Shown: in pieces, positions 1 through 9,201 of the stretch
Layout: each line of letters opens with the position of its first letter
Numbering within the stretch: the stretch's first letter is position 1
NCBI GenBank assembly: GCA_964617765.1
Contig: CAZTZY010000007.1
Location: 1 to 54,413, forward strand
DNA: 54,413 nucleotides
Direction of reading: 5' to 3'
Source: CAZTZY01 sp964617765
GTDB lineage: Bacteria > Pseudomonadota > Gammaproteobacteria > Pseudomonadales > DT-91
Made by a program: the position numbers and the translations under genes
The notes under the pieces: generated by a model
What the model saw: only the letters and a program-made list of their open reading frames with translations
The model's database searches: none
Told to the model about the DNA's origin: nothing

Positions 1-42
1 CTCCGGCACTTTGTGCCACCTCCCCTGTGAAACAGGGGAGGC
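1..42. repeat. REP-like palindromic element, copy A (cut by window edge)
   Basis: Two adjacent hairpins can be read: a GGCAC/GTGCC stem at about 5-17 and a CCTCCCCTGT/ACAGGGGAGG stem at about 19-41. The same two-hairpin unit recurs at 47095-47140 (inverted), 52505-52549 and, in diverged form, 52452-52496. It lies just upstream of the acetoacetate-decarboxylase-like gene and may be cut by the start of the window. Confidence 0.7.
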
Positions 43-67
43 TTTAGTAATAACAGCAAGGTGATTT

Positions 68-853
68 ATGGCACGTTTACGGTTTGTTAAAGATATCAGC
101 ACGTCGGCACCGACAGCGGCTCCGGCATTAAAAAATACAGTCAGGTCGATTCGGGCTGTGTACGAAACCGACGCTGCTATCGTCGCGGCCTTGTTGCCCA
201 AACCCTTATTGCCGAGAGCAAGGCCAGAAATTTTTGTGCAGTTTGCGCATGTGGCCATGCATGTCAGTCCTGAAAATACCATTGAGATAGGTGCTACCAC
301 AGTGGCTGTGCGCTGTACCCATGAAGGTGTTGAAGGGGCCTACGTTTTGGGTATGTACATGCCAGGCGAATTTATTTGCATTAAGGGACGCGAGCGTTTT
401 GGCGAACCCAAAAAAATATCCGAAGTGGATTTTACCGTTAACGATACCCATTTTGATGTGAGGGTGCGCCGGCATGGTATCAACTTTATGCAAATCCGTG
501 GTGAAATAGGTGCTGGGAAAGGGCCTGCTGCTTTTGACGAAAAGTTTTTCTGTTATAAAGCAATGCCGAAAATCAGTGGTGAACAGGGCTTTGATGGTAG
601 TTGTTTTCTCACGCAACTGGATTGGCAACGTAACTATACCAATGTTAGCGAATGTACCGGGGAAATACAGCTGCGTGAATCACCGAATGACCCGTTGATT
701 GATGTGCCTGTGCGCAAGCTGGTCAGTATTGAATATGCCGAAGGTGCAACGCAAACCAGTGGCAAGTTATTGCGTGAAGTGCCGGGTGAATGGCTGATGC
801 CGTTTTTTCACGGTCGTTATGATGAGCCGAATGAGAAGGGTATAGAGTTATAA
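68..853 (+). CDS. Acetoacetate decarboxylase family protein
   Basis: The 261-aa protein has the acetoacetate decarboxylase fold signature GRERFGEPKK. Its two lysines fall at residues 115 and 116, the same numbers as the Schiff-base Lys115 and pKa-shifting Lys116 of the clostridial enzyme. Decarboxylation of a beta-keto acid, or a related Schiff-base reaction, is therefore chemically possible. The ATG is preceded by AAGGTG at 58-63. It is the first gene of a three-gene operon with an SDR (34-nt gap) and a pterin-synthase-fold protein. Many members of this superfamily are not acetone-forming, and the linked SDR suggests a dedicated small pathway. The substrate is unknown. Confidence 0.85.
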   Translation: MARLRFVKDISTSAPTAAPALKNTVRSIRAVYETDAAIVAALLPKPLLPRARPEIFVQFAHVAMHVSPENTIEIGATTVAVRCTHEGVEGAYVLGMYMPGEFICIKGRERFGEPKKISEVDFTVNDTHFDVRVRRHGINFMQIRGEIGAGKGPAAFDEKFFCYKAMPKISGEQGFDGSCFLTQLDWQRNYTNVSECTGEIQLRESPNDPLIDVPVRKLVSIEYAEGATQTSGKLLREVPGEWLMPFFHGRYDEPNEKGIEL

Positions 854-887
854 TCATTGTCGATAATCAGTTGTTCACAGGATAGCT

Positions 888-1760
888 ATGCAAGATTTTA
901 AAGATAAAGTGGTGGTGATTACCGGTGGCGCTTCCGGTGTAGGTCGTGCGCTCGGAGTGGCTTTTGCGAATGAACAAGCCAAAGTGGTGCTGGTGGATAT
1001 CCAGCAACAGAACCTGGATAAAACCGTCAGTGAATTACAGGCACAAGGTTATTCTAACGTTGCAGGTTTGCAGGCCGATGTGACCAGTGATGTTTCGATG
1101 CAGTCATTGGCTGATGAATGTTTTGCCCGTTTCGGCAATGTACATATTCTTTTTAATAATGCCGGAGTAGGTTTAAGTGAAGCGGCACGACCTCTGTGGA
1201 CATTGCCTGCCAAAGATTGGGATTGGGGCTTCGCGGTAAATACACTGGGTGCAGTGAACGGTATACGTGCCTTTGTGCCACGGATGATGAGCAGCAACGA
1301 AGAATGCCTGATAGTAAATACATCATCGGGCAACGGTGGCATCACTTCGTTGCCGACAACACCCATTTATGCGGCATCAAAAGCGGCATTAACCAGCCTG
1401 ACGGAAACCCTGCATTACCAGTTGCTCAAGGCACAATCGAAAGTAAAGGCCGCAGTGATGTTTCCAGGCCCGCATGTGATTAACAGCGGTATCCTCAATT
1501 CTGCCCAGTCACGCCCGGAGCGTTTTGCGGCACAATCCGGAAGTACAGGTAAAGCGTACAGTAATTTCAGGGAGCTCACCGCAGCAACCGGTATCGAGTT
1601 TGAACTGACCGAACCGGAAGAAGTGGCCGAATATACCCTGCGGGGAATAAAGGCAGGGCAGTTCTGGATTATGCCTGATGACTACAATAAAACGTTAGAT
1701 AAACTGAAAGCGCGTAGCGATGATATTCTACAGCGCAGAACGCCGGAGTTGCCAGAGTGA
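888..1760 (+). CDS. Short-chain dehydrogenase/reductase (SDR)
   Basis: This is a classical SDR of 290 aa. It has the Rossmann motif TGGASGVG at residues 12-19, NNAG at 90-93, a serine in NTSSG near 146-147, and the YAASK catalytic pair Tyr161/Lys165. An acidic residue at the end of beta-2 (VLVDIQ) suggests NAD(H) preference. AGGAT precedes the ATG. The stop codon overlaps the next gene's GTG start by four bases, so the two are translationally coupled. It probably oxidises or reduces the substrate of the upstream decarboxylase-family protein; which substrate cannot be said. The C-terminal 60 residues extend beyond the minimal SDR core. Confidence 0.9.
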   Translation: MQDFKDKVVVITGGASGVGRALGVAFANEQAKVVLVDIQQQNLDKTVSELQAQGYSNVAGLQADVTSDVSMQSLADECFARFGNVHILFNNAGVGLSEAARPLWTLPAKDWDWGFAVNTLGAVNGIRAFVPRMMSSNEECLIVNTSSGNGGITSLPTTPIYAASKAALTSLTETLHYQLLKAQSKVKAAVMFPGPHVINSGILNSAQSRPERFAAQSGSTGKAYSNFRELTAATGIEFELTEPEEVAEYTLRGIKAGQFWIMPDDYNKTLDKLKARSDDILQRRTPELPE

Positions 1761-2266
1761 CAACAGATAAAACCCAACGATTAACAACAATTGAAATCGA
1801 TAAAGATTACCTGAAATTTTCAGCTGCCCATTTTACCGTGTTTTCGGCCACTGAACGCGAGCGTTTGCATGGCCATAACTTCAAGGTGAAAGCCAGCTTT
1901 GTCGCTGAAGTGGGTGATAACGGTATGTGTGTGGATTACTCACAGCTGAAAAAGAAAGTGATGCAGGTGTGCGAAACGCTGGATGAATATACGTTGATTC
2001 CGCAACACTCCCCGTATTTGCGTATTGAAGAACACGGTTTTTATTACCATGTGCATTTTGCCGATGAAGTGATGCTATTCCTGAAAAAAGATACCTTGCT
2101 GTTACCGGTGCGCAATACTACAGTGGAGGAGCTTTCAAGCTATATACTCGATATCATTGTGCAGGATGAATCATTTCAAACCCTTTGCCCGATCAGGCAT
2201 ATTGATATCTGGGTATCCTCAGGCCCTGGCCAAAATGGCATGAGTGGCTGGCAGGCTTTGCCATGA
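1757..2266 (+). CDS. 6-pyruvoyl-tetrahydropterin synthase / QueD-fold protein lacking catalytic Cys
   Basis: A 169-aa protein of the PTPS/6-carboxytetrahydropterin synthase family. The zinc ligands are kept: His25 (FSAAH) and His38 and His40 (HGHN). The family Glu near TVEEL is also present. The Cys four residues before HGH in QueD and PTPS is Arg34 here, and the usual DH of the catalytic relay reads DE (LDEYTL). The canonical elimination chemistry is therefore doubtful. It starts with GTG inside the SDR stop codon (GTGA). Its coupling to a decarboxylase-family protein and an SDR, with no other queuosine or folate gene nearby, suggests a role other than QueD. Confidence 0.8.
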   Translation: MTTDKTQRLTTIEIDKDYLKFSAAHFTVFSATERERLHGHNFKVKASFVAEVGDNGMCVDYSQLKKKVMQVCETLDEYTLIPQHSPYLRIEEHGFYYHVHFADEVMLFLKKDTLLLPVRNTTVEELSSYILDIIVQDESFQTLCPIRHIDIWVSSGPGQNGMSGWQALP

Positions 2267-2343
2267 TATTTGTGGTTATGGCAGATTATAGTGAATCCAT
2301 CACGTCATGAAATATTCCATCAGCATCGGTGCCAGAGCATTAT

Positions 2344-5322
2344 ATGGATATCATTGAAAAACCCATCCCTGTGGGCCTGCTCAAACACATAGCCCTGATT
2401 GCAGCCTATGCTTTGACCGCCAAGGTTATGTTATCCATTTTTGCCGCGAATGGGGTGGTTTCCATTGTCTGGCCTTCCAGCGGCATTGCCCTTGCAGCAT
2501 TATTGCTGGGGGGTAAACGCTATTTGCCTGCGATTGTTGTAGGTGCATTTATTGCCAACCTGTGGACAGGCAATCCCCCTGCAATGGCATTAATGATTAC
2601 TGTAGGTAATACACTGGAGGCTTTTATCGGCGCATCCATTTTGTGGCGTAGCCGCGAATTTCATATCCACTTGACCCAGTCACGCGATTATATGTATCTC
2701 ACCTTTGCCGGGGCACTCTCTTCTGTTGTTGCGGCTGTTACGGGTGCGTTTGCATTGTGGTTTTTTAATATCATTGCAACTGACCAGTTGTTGAATAACG
2801 TTTTTCATTGGTGGCAGGGAGATGTTCTTGGTATTCTTCTTGTTACACCTTTGATTCTGGTTTGGTATAAATTTCCTAAAGGGTGGTTTCAGAAATCCCG
2901 GATTATCGAAACTTTGGCGTTATTGGTTTTAACTGTGATAGCCGGGCAGATCATTTTTATGGGATGGTTATCCCAGTACGTCTCCAATATTGCGCAGCCT
3001 TACTGGATGTTTTTGTTTATTGCCTGGGCTTCAGTACGCTTTGGTCGCCATGGTGTTTTGCTGGTAATCCTGATAACCGCTATACAGGCATTGTTAGGTG
3101 TATTGCAGGAAGTGGGTGCGGTTGATGATGCGGTAACTAATGAGCAGTTACAAAACTTCTGGTTTTACATGCTGGTGTTGACCCTGGTCGGGATTACGCT
3201 GGCACTGGTTATTTATCAGCGCAGGCAAGATCAGTACCGTTTGCGGGAATTAAAAGAAGATGCTGAATATGCATTGAAAAACCTGCATGAAAGCGAGGAT
3301 CGCCATCGAATACTTTTTGAATGCTCCAAAGACGCCTTGATGACCAGTGAGCCTCCGTTGAATACCTTTACTTCCGGTAACCGTGAGGCTATTGCCATGT
3401 TTGGTATTGCCAATGAAAAGGAATTCCTGAAACTGGGGCCGCTGGATGTTTCTCCTGAATTCCAGCCTGATGGTCAAAAATCCATTGATAAGGCCATGTT
3501 TGTGGTCGATCAGGCGATGCAGCATGGATCCTGTTTTTTTGAATGGACACATAAGCGTATTACAGGTGAAGAATTTCCTTGCAGTATTTTGCTGACGGCA
3601 GTCACTATTGGTGGGAAACCGCTAATTCAGGCTGTTACCCGTGATATAACGGAACAAAAACAGTCTGAAAAAACACTGCATGATTTGAATGAAAGTCTTG
3701 AGGCGCGCGTAAGGGAGCGCACCCAGGAGTTGGCCAATGCTAAAAGATTGGCAGAAAAAGCAACGCAGGAAAAAAGCGAGTTCCTGGCTAATATGAGCCA
3801 TGAAATCCGCACGCCGATCAGCAGTGTGCTGGGCATGAGTTATCTGGCACTGAAAACCAATCTTAATCTGAAACAGCGTGATTATGTCGAGAAAATCCAG
3901 CTTTCGGCGCAGCACTTGTTAAGCCTGATTGATAGTGTCCTTGATTTCTCCAAACTGGAGGCCGGGCAGGTTGTTCTGGAAGATATTGATTTCAACCTTG
4001 ATCATGTTATCGATACATTAAATACGTTAGTCATGGATAAAGCTGCCAATAAGGGCTTGAATATCATTGTTGAAATGGAAGGTGTAGTAGAACGGGACTT
4101 GCGCGGTGATCCATTACGTCTGGCGCAAATACTGATAAATTTTGTCAATAATGCCATTAAATTTTCTGACCATGGCGATATTATTGTGGATGTTGATGTT
4201 GTTGATGATTCCGCACACGATTATTTGCTTCGATTTGAAGTTAAGGACCAAGGTATTGGTATTCCACTCAATGAGCAGCAACATATTTTCGAATCCTTCA
4301 GGCAGGGTCAGACTTCAACAACGAGAAAATATGGCGGTTCCGGATTAGGTTTGGCGATCAGTAAGCAGCTGGCTGAAATGATGGGTGGAGAAGTGGGAGT
4401 TATCAGTCAGCCCGATCAAGGTAGCCGTTTCTGGTTCACTGTCAGAATCTCAAAAAGCCAGGAAATACATCATGAAGCGGCAGCAGAAAAATATTCTGTG
4501 CATTCTGCCAGTGAATATCGCAGTACCATGAAAGGTATTCGTATCTTGCTTGCTGAAGATAACCTGATCAATCAGCAAGTTTCAACAGAGTTGTTAGAAT
4601 TGGCCGGCGCTGTGGTTACTGTGGTTGGAAATGGCAGGGAAGCATTGTTGCGTTTGCAACATGATCTTTTTGATTGTGTATTGATGGATGTACAAATGCC
4701 TGAAATGGATGGATTGGAAGCCACACGCCTTATTCGTGCTGATGCTACCTTGAAAGATATGATTGTGATTGCCATGACAGCCAATGCGTGGACAGAAGAC
4801 CAACAGCAATGTCTCGATGCGGGAATGAATGATTTTATCAGTAAACCGGTTAAACCTTCTTACCTTTATGCAACGATTTCCCAATGGATAAACAATAAAT
4901 CACACAATAAATTGGATCAAAAGCAATTTGTGCAAGTTGTGTCAACTGAAGAGATTCATGCCTTGTCTGGTAATGCTAACTGGTTTTGCCATGATCCAGA
5001 GATCATCGACTTAAGAATTCTCGCAGAATCGTTAGGTGATGATATTGATAAGTTGCGTGAATTTGTTGCTACGCGATTTGTGGAAAGCTCACAAAAAGGC
5101 ATTAATGAAATGAAAGCGGCATTAAATCTTGAAGATATCAGTATGTTGAGAAGTCTGGGGCATAAATTCAAGTCAAGTGCTAAAACAGTGGGTGCAATGG
5201 GGTTTGCGGAGTTATGTCTGGCTATGGAAAAATTGCCAGAGGATAATTTTTATCCTGATGCCAAAGAATTGATTGAAAAAATGCAGTCGTTATTATTGGA
5301 AATAGCCAGACGCGTCGAGTAA
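2344..5322 (+). CDS. MASE1-PAS hybrid sensor histidine kinase with REC and Hpt domains
   Basis: A large membrane-bound phosphorelay protein. An N-terminal MASE1-type sensor of about eight membrane helices (to residue ~295) is followed by a coiled coil and a PAS domain (~320-450). Then come HisKA (MSHEIRTP), HATPase with an N box (NNAIKFS) and G boxes (DQGIGI, GGSGLGLAIS), a REC domain (LMDVQMPEMDG) and a C-terminal Hpt (LGHKFKSSAK). Counted from an in-frame GTG at 2329, the phospho-sites are His491, Asp787 and His945. ATG 2344 is given here because neither start has a clear ribosome site. The ligand is unknown. The partner could be a distant response regulator such as the REC proteins near 45 kb. 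Confidence 0.92.
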   Translation: MDIIEKPIPVGLLKHIALIAAYALTAKVMLSIFAANGVVSIVWPSSGIALAALLLGGKRYLPAIVVGAFIANLWTGNPPAMALMITVGNTLEAFIGASILWRSREFHIHLTQSRDYMYLTFAGALSSVVAAVTGAFALWFFNIIATDQLLNNVFHWWQGDVLGILLVTPLILVWYKFPKGWFQKSRIIETLALLVLTVIAGQIIFMGWLSQYVSNIAQPYWMFLFIAWASVRFGRHGVLLVILITAIQALLGVLQEVGAVDDAVTNEQLQNFWFYMLVLTLVGITLALVIYQRRQDQYRLRELKEDAEYALKNLHESEDRHRILFECSKDALMTSEPPLNTFTSGNREAIAMFGIANEKEFLKLGPLDVSPEFQPDGQKSIDKAMFVVDQAMQHGSCFFEWTHKRITGEEFPCSILLTAVTIGGKPLIQAVTRDITEQKQSEKTLHDLNESLEARVRERTQELANAKRLAEKATQEKSEFLANMSHEIRTPISSVLGMSYLALKTNLNLKQRDYVEKIQLSAQHLLSLIDSVLDFSKLEAGQVVLEDIDFNLDHVIDTLNTLVMDKAANKGLNIIVEMEGVVERDLRGDPLRLAQILINFVNNAIKFSDHGDIIVDVDVVDDSAHDYLLRFEVKDQGIGIPLNEQQHIFESFRQGQTSTTRKYGGSGLGLAISKQLAEMMGGEVGVISQPDQGSRFWFTVRISKSQEIHHEAAAEKYSVHSASEYRSTMKGIRILLAEDNLINQQVSTELLELAGAVVTVVGNGREALLRLQHDLFDCVLMDVQMPEMDGLEATRLIRADATLKDMIVIAMTANAWTEDQQQCLDAGMNDFISKPVKPSYLYATISQWINNKSHNKLDQKQFVQVVSTEEIHALSGNANWFCHDPEIIDLRILAESLGDDIDKLREFVATRFVESSQKGINEMKAALNLEDISMLRSLGHKFKSSAKTVGAMGFAELCLAMEKLPEDNFYPDAKELIEKMQSLLLEIARRVE

Positions 5323-5374
5323 TGCAATTTAATTGTGCCCTAGTTACTGTAAATTACTAACGAGAAAATTCAAT

Positions 5375-5797
5375 ATGACTTCTATATGGAAAAGTCCTTT
5401 CAGTCTGGCGGAGGCAAATGCGTTTAACCAGAATACTGCTGTTAGTCATTTGGGAATTGAAATTATAGAAATTGGTGAAGATTTCATCAGGGCCACCATG
5501 CCTGTTGATGAACGTACCAAACAACCTATGGGTTTGTTGCATGGCGGAGCGTCGGTATTACTGGCTGAAACTTTAGGTAGTATAGCTGCCTATATGTCGT
5601 CTGAACCGGGTTCGACGTGTGTAGGTCTGGACGTGAATGCCAATCATGTGCGCGCTATTACCAAGGATTATGTCATTGCGAAAGCTACGCCATATCATAT
5701 TGGTAAACGTACCCAAGTATGGAATATCCTTATTCAAACTCCACAAGGCAAGGATGTTTCTATTGCACGACTAACGGTGGCAGTTTTGAAAAATTAA
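5375..5797 (+). CDS. Hotdog-fold thioesterase, YdiI/EntH (PaaI) type
   Basis: Reading from the ATG at 5375 gives a 140-aa protein, matching the 136-140 aa usual for YdiI/MenI and EntH. The upstream in-frame start at 5333 would add an unrelated Cys-rich leader and is rejected. The motif HGGASVLLAETLGS carries the catalytic Glu and helix seen in YdiI. The likely role is hydrolysis of aryl- or acyl-CoA thioesters. It converges with the minus-strand pigment operon, ending only nine bases from it, so it may be unrelated to the pathway, although release or proofreading of aryl-acyl thioesters is conceivable. Confidence 0.88.
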   Translation: MTSIWKSPFSLAEANAFNQNTAVSHLGIEIIEIGEDFIRATMPVDERTKQPMGLLHGGASVLLAETLGSIAAYMSSEPGSTCVGLDVNANHVRAITKDYVIAKATPYHIGKRTQVWNILIQTPQGKDVSIARLTVAVLKN

Positions 5798-5806
5798 TAT
5801 CCCGCT

Positions 5807-7414
5807 TTATTCTTGTTGATTGTAGTTGCTGCTCATGTCCTTGAAGTTTTTCCAGATATTCCATTTCAGAATAGTTGTGGCAGTTAACACGCCTGATAAC
5901 ATGGCGCCAGCAATACCTACTAGTGTGATATCTTGCCCTGTAAGATATAAGCCCCTGATGTTTGTTTTAGGTATCAGGCAATCGAGTTCGAAGCGGGCAG
6001 GAGAATGTTCAAGGCCATATATTTCTCCAGACTCGTAATTCATGAAGTGCTTCGTCGATAATGGGGTTGAAACCTCTGTATAGATAACATGGCCTTCAAG
6101 TTGCGGAAAAAGCGAGTAAACTTTCGCGAGCATTTTTTTCGTAAATTCTTCCTTTATACCTTGATACTCCGCACCGCGTTGTAACCATGGGTCATCCTTG
6201 AATTTATCAAACTGGCTGATATTGCTCACGGTCATAGCTTGTATGGTTGCGGTATTGGCATGTTTGTCATTCCACGATGGATCCTTCGCTGAAGGAAATG
6301 AAATATAGGCGAAGTGGATATCGGAAGTGACATTCTCGAGTGTTTTATCCAGCATGCTATCGATATCGTAGTTCTTGTAAAACCATACATTATTTTTAGG
6401 CAGGTTCAGCTGTTCAGCGCCTTGGTCGAGGCCTATATAAAGGCAGATATGTGAATGCGAGGGTTTGACACAGCTGACTTCTTCAGCAGCTTTGGAGGGT
6501 GTGTTTTTTAGTAAGTGTTTGTAGGTGTTGTTGGCACCTGCATTGCTAATGACATTCCTGCAGGGAATAAATGTATCTTCGATCTTGATACCTTCAACCC
6601 TGTTGTTCTTTACAACAATCTCAGAGACATCGGCTTTCACATAAACCTTTCCGCCAAGCCGGTAAAGTTCCTTGACCATACTTTTGTAAATTTTATCAGC
6701 GCCTCCTACAGGGTAATAGGCTCCGCCGAAAAAATGATTAATCACCATGGCATGAGCTGCAAAGCTGCTTTTTTTCGGTGTCAGGCCATAATCTCCGCAT
6801 TGTGCACATAATACCGATTTGAGTTTTTCATTCCGGGTGATTTTGCTAAGCGTGTCATAAGTATTTAAAGAGAGGTATCGCCGAAAATAACGTTTGAAAA
6901 AAATGGATACAAGGAATTTTAAGGGAGCCGGAAGCGATTTTTTTGAAAGAAAAATAGAGGCACATTGTTGGGCTTTTTTTATTAATTCAAAATAATCATC
7001 GATAGCTTGTTTTTCTTCGGGGAAATAACGGTAAAGCTGTTCTTTTTGATTTTCCTTGCCACTGGTAAAAATATATTCATCGTCTCCAAAATAAGCCTTG
7101 TCGTAGATGTCGCCAACACTGGCCCAATCAAGTTCATTATTAGTGAGGTAGTTAGAGAACATGCGCAACGGTTTGCCTTGACCTATTTCTCCTACATAGT
7201 GCACACCCACATCCCATTCCAGGCCTTTTTTGCGGCGGAAGGTGTGGAGGAAACCCCCGGGAATATAATGCCTCTCCAGAATGACTACGCGCTTGCCTGC
7301 CTTTGCTAAAAAAATAGCGGTGGTCAAACCGCCGATGCCAGAACCTACGACAATATAATCAATATTGGAGAAGTCCTGTTCTTTATTGAAATGTTCGTAG
7401 AGTCTTTTCGACAT
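5807..7414 (-). CDS. Carotenoid desaturase / retinol saturase-like FAD oxidoreductase (CrtI family)
   Basis: A 535-aa flavoprotein with the dinucleotide-binding motif GSGIGGLTTAIFLAKAGK near residues 24-40 and a C-terminal FAD-contact segment (GLYLTGQDITLVGIAGAM). This is typical of the phytoene desaturase, CRTISO and retinol saturase superfamily. No carotenoid genes (crtB, crtE) are nearby. It is the last gene of the aryl-polyene operon, separated by 136 bases holding a perfect hairpin. Known family chemistry includes desaturation, isomerisation and saturation of conjugated polyenes, so it may desaturate or isomerise the polyene chain. That role is inference; flexirubin-type clusters of Bacteroidetes often carry a similar gene. 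Confidence 0.85.
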   Translation of the reverse strand: MSKRLYEHFNKEQDFSNIDYIVVGSGIGGLTTAIFLAKAGKRVVILERHYIPGGFLHTFRRKKGLEWDVGVHYVGEIGQGKPLRMFSNYLTNNELDWASVGDIYDKAYFGDDEYIFTSGKENQKEQLYRYFPEEKQAIDDYFELIKKAQQCASIFLSKKSLPAPLKFLVSIFFKRYFRRYLSLNTYDTLSKITRNEKLKSVLCAQCGDYGLTPKKSSFAAHAMVINHFFGGAYYPVGGADKIYKSMVKELYRLGGKVYVKADVSEIVVKNNRVEGIKIEDTFIPCRNVISNAGANNTYKHLLKNTPSKAAEEVSCVKPSHSHICLYIGLDQGAEQLNLPKNNVWFYKNYDIDSMLDKTLENVTSDIHFAYISFPSAKDPSWNDKHANTATIQAMTVSNISQFDKFKDDPWLQRGAEYQGIKEEFTKKMLAKVYSLFPQLEGHVIYTEVSTPLSTKHFMNYESGEIYGLEHSPARFELDCLIPKTNIRGLYLTGQDITLVGIAGAMLSGVLTATTILKWNIWKNFKDMSSNYNQQE

Positions 7415-7501
7415 AACGGCGCCTTATTGGCAAAGTGTAATTTTTAGCTTCTACTGGTTTTAATATTTATGTTGTTAATTAATTTCAATTGTCGGTGTTA
7501 G

Positions 7502-7529
7502 ACATTCATTCCGTTGCAGGAATGAATGT
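7502..7529. other. Perfect 11-bp inverted repeat (hairpin) inside the pigment operon
   Basis: ACATTCATTCC (7502-7512), loop GTTGCA, GGAATGAATGT (7519-7529). It sits in the only sizeable gap of the ape operon, just downstream of the halogenase-like gene and upstream of the desaturase-like gene on the minus strand. No T-run follows on either strand, so it may be an mRNA-processing or attenuating stem, or a protein-binding palindrome, rather than a simple terminator. Confidence 0.6.
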
Positions 7530-7550
7530 TCAGGATTAACAAGGAATTAA

Positions 7551-9200
7551 CTATCCTGCAGCCTTCATATTCCCTATCAGGGTTGTGAAGATATTATCAT
7601 TGCTGCTGGAAACTATCGCCGATGCAGGTGGAGCCAGTGTTGGATTTTCGTTTACTGCAGCGCTGATCATTTTGTTATACAGGGTTTTGATGCCCCGGAT
7701 ATTCTCCATAAAGCGTTGTTCAAACTGGGCATCATCAAGCTTTTCATATAAGCCCTTGTTCAGGTGTTCAAGAAATTCAAAGTTAAAAGGATCAATGTAG
7801 TGTTGTTGGGTATTGCCTTTATCTGTTTTTGCCCATTCAATAAAAAAGGGTTGCATCTCCATGTTCATTTGCCCCAAATCTTCCAAATGTCGGCGAATGG
7901 CAAACAGACCATCGGTATCAACAAACTTGCCCTGTATATAAAGGAAGGCATTGAATGACCAGTACACGGCAAAATCCCAGAGGATTTTCATCGGCATTAC
8001 TTTGGCATTGCCAAACACAGCATATTCGTTAACATAAATTCGGCTGGTGTTTTTAAAGATGTTGAGGTAGAAGAGATTGAGGATAAAACAGTTTTTGTTA
8101 AACGCACCGGTCTCCTTGTAATCATCTTCAATCAGGTTGCAGATAAAGGTATTACTCATGGCAATAAAATCACTGCCGGGAGAATAAAAAGGGTCAAGGA
8201 ATACACCGGCTTCACCAGTGAGGAACCAGCGGTCGGCGCTGTATACTTCCTTGCAGCTATGGCTGAAGTTTTTTAATACACGAAAATCCTGTAATTTATC
8301 GAGTTGTTTTTCTATGTGTTCGGCACAAAGTGGCTCATGCATCCTCAGCCATTCCATCGCCTTATCCATGGTGTTATAAGTTTCCAGCGGATGGTATTCA
8401 TTATCTGCAACAATGCCGATACTGGTTGAGCCGGAAGATAAGGGGATAAACCATAACCAATAGCCATTACCCATAAAGTGGTTGGTGCTGAACCAGCGTG
8501 AGTTATCACCGGTATGATCGCCAATCCATTCTTTTGAGCTGGAAAAATCATTGATATCCATTTTTGTACCAATACGGAACCACGCAGAGCTGACCTTGTG
8601 GTCACTTTCTTCGGCGAGATCCAGGTGGCGTTTGATGGGCGACATACGTGAACAGGCATCTACCAGCCAGCGGCAGGTATAAGTGGTTTCTGTGTTGGTG
8701 CTGAGATTCACCGCAGTCACGCTGTTTTGCGCCTGTTTTTCAGTGATGTTAACGGTATTGACCTTGGTGTCATCAATAAAATCGACGCCCAGTTCCTGGC
8801 AGCGTTTGGCCAAAAAGTTTTCGAAAATCCCACGGTCAAGCTGATAACTGGGGCTATGCGGGAATTTTTTTGCGCCGAATTCAACACTTTTTTCCATGCG
8901 GCTGCGATAGTCTTTTTCGGTATCTTCATTTTTGAAAAAGAAACGCAGGCCGAGTTTGGGTAATTGATCTTTGATTAAATGCTCTTTTAATCCTAGTACA
9001 TCAGAAAAATAATGGGCTGAAAGTTCTACAAGTGATTCTCCCACTTTATGAGCTGCATCAGGTACTGGATGTTTCATGCGCTCGATAACGGCAATGCTTA
9101 ATGGTGAAGGTGAGAGGCGTTTTGTCAATTGAATGGCCAGCGATAAGCCTGCCAGACCGCCACCGATAATAACTACGTCATAAAATTTTGTATCGTTCAT
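7551..9200 (-). CDS. Flavin-dependent halogenase-like protein (tryptophan-halogenase family)
   Basis: A 549-aa protein beginning at the ATG at 9200, next to the apeR stop; the longer frame runs into apeR. It has GGGLAG at residues 13-18 and KVGESLVEL. The halogenase motif WxWxIP is present as WLWFIP at 248-253. A lysine at residue 82 in a KxGxxF context aligns with the catalytic Lys of tryptophan halogenases. It may chlorinate or brominate the aryl head group or the resorcinol. Related proteins lacking halogenase activity act as plain FAD oxygenases. This is the second such protein in the operon; the other is at 13360-14592 and is clearly different in length and sequence. Confidence 0.85.
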   Translation of the reverse strand: MNDTKFYDVVIIGGGLAGLSLAIQLTKRLSPSPLSIAVIERMKHPVPDAAHKVGESLVELSAHYFSDVLGLKEHLIKDQLPKLGLRFFFKNEDTEKDYRSRMEKSVEFGAKKFPHSPSYQLDRGIFENFLAKRCQELGVDFIDDTKVNTVNITEKQAQNSVTAVNLSTNTETTYTCRWLVDACSRMSPIKRHLDLAEESDHKVSSAWFRIGTKMDINDFSSSKEWIGDHTGDNSRWFSTNHFMGNGYWLWFIPLSSGSTSIGIVADNEYHPLETYNTMDKAMEWLRMHEPLCAEHIEKQLDKLQDFRVLKNFSHSCKEVYSADRWFLTGEAGVFLDPFYSPGSDFIAMSNTFICNLIEDDYKETGAFNKNCFILNLFYLNIFKNTSRIYVNEYAVFGNAKVMPMKILWDFAVYWSFNAFLYIQGKFVDTDGLFAIRRHLEDLGQMNMEMQPFFIEWAKTDKGNTQQHYIDPFNFEFLEHLNKGLYEKLDDAQFEQRFMENIRGIKTLYNKMISAAVNENPTLAPPASAIVSSSNDNIFTTLIGNMKAAG

Positions 9201-9201
9201 G

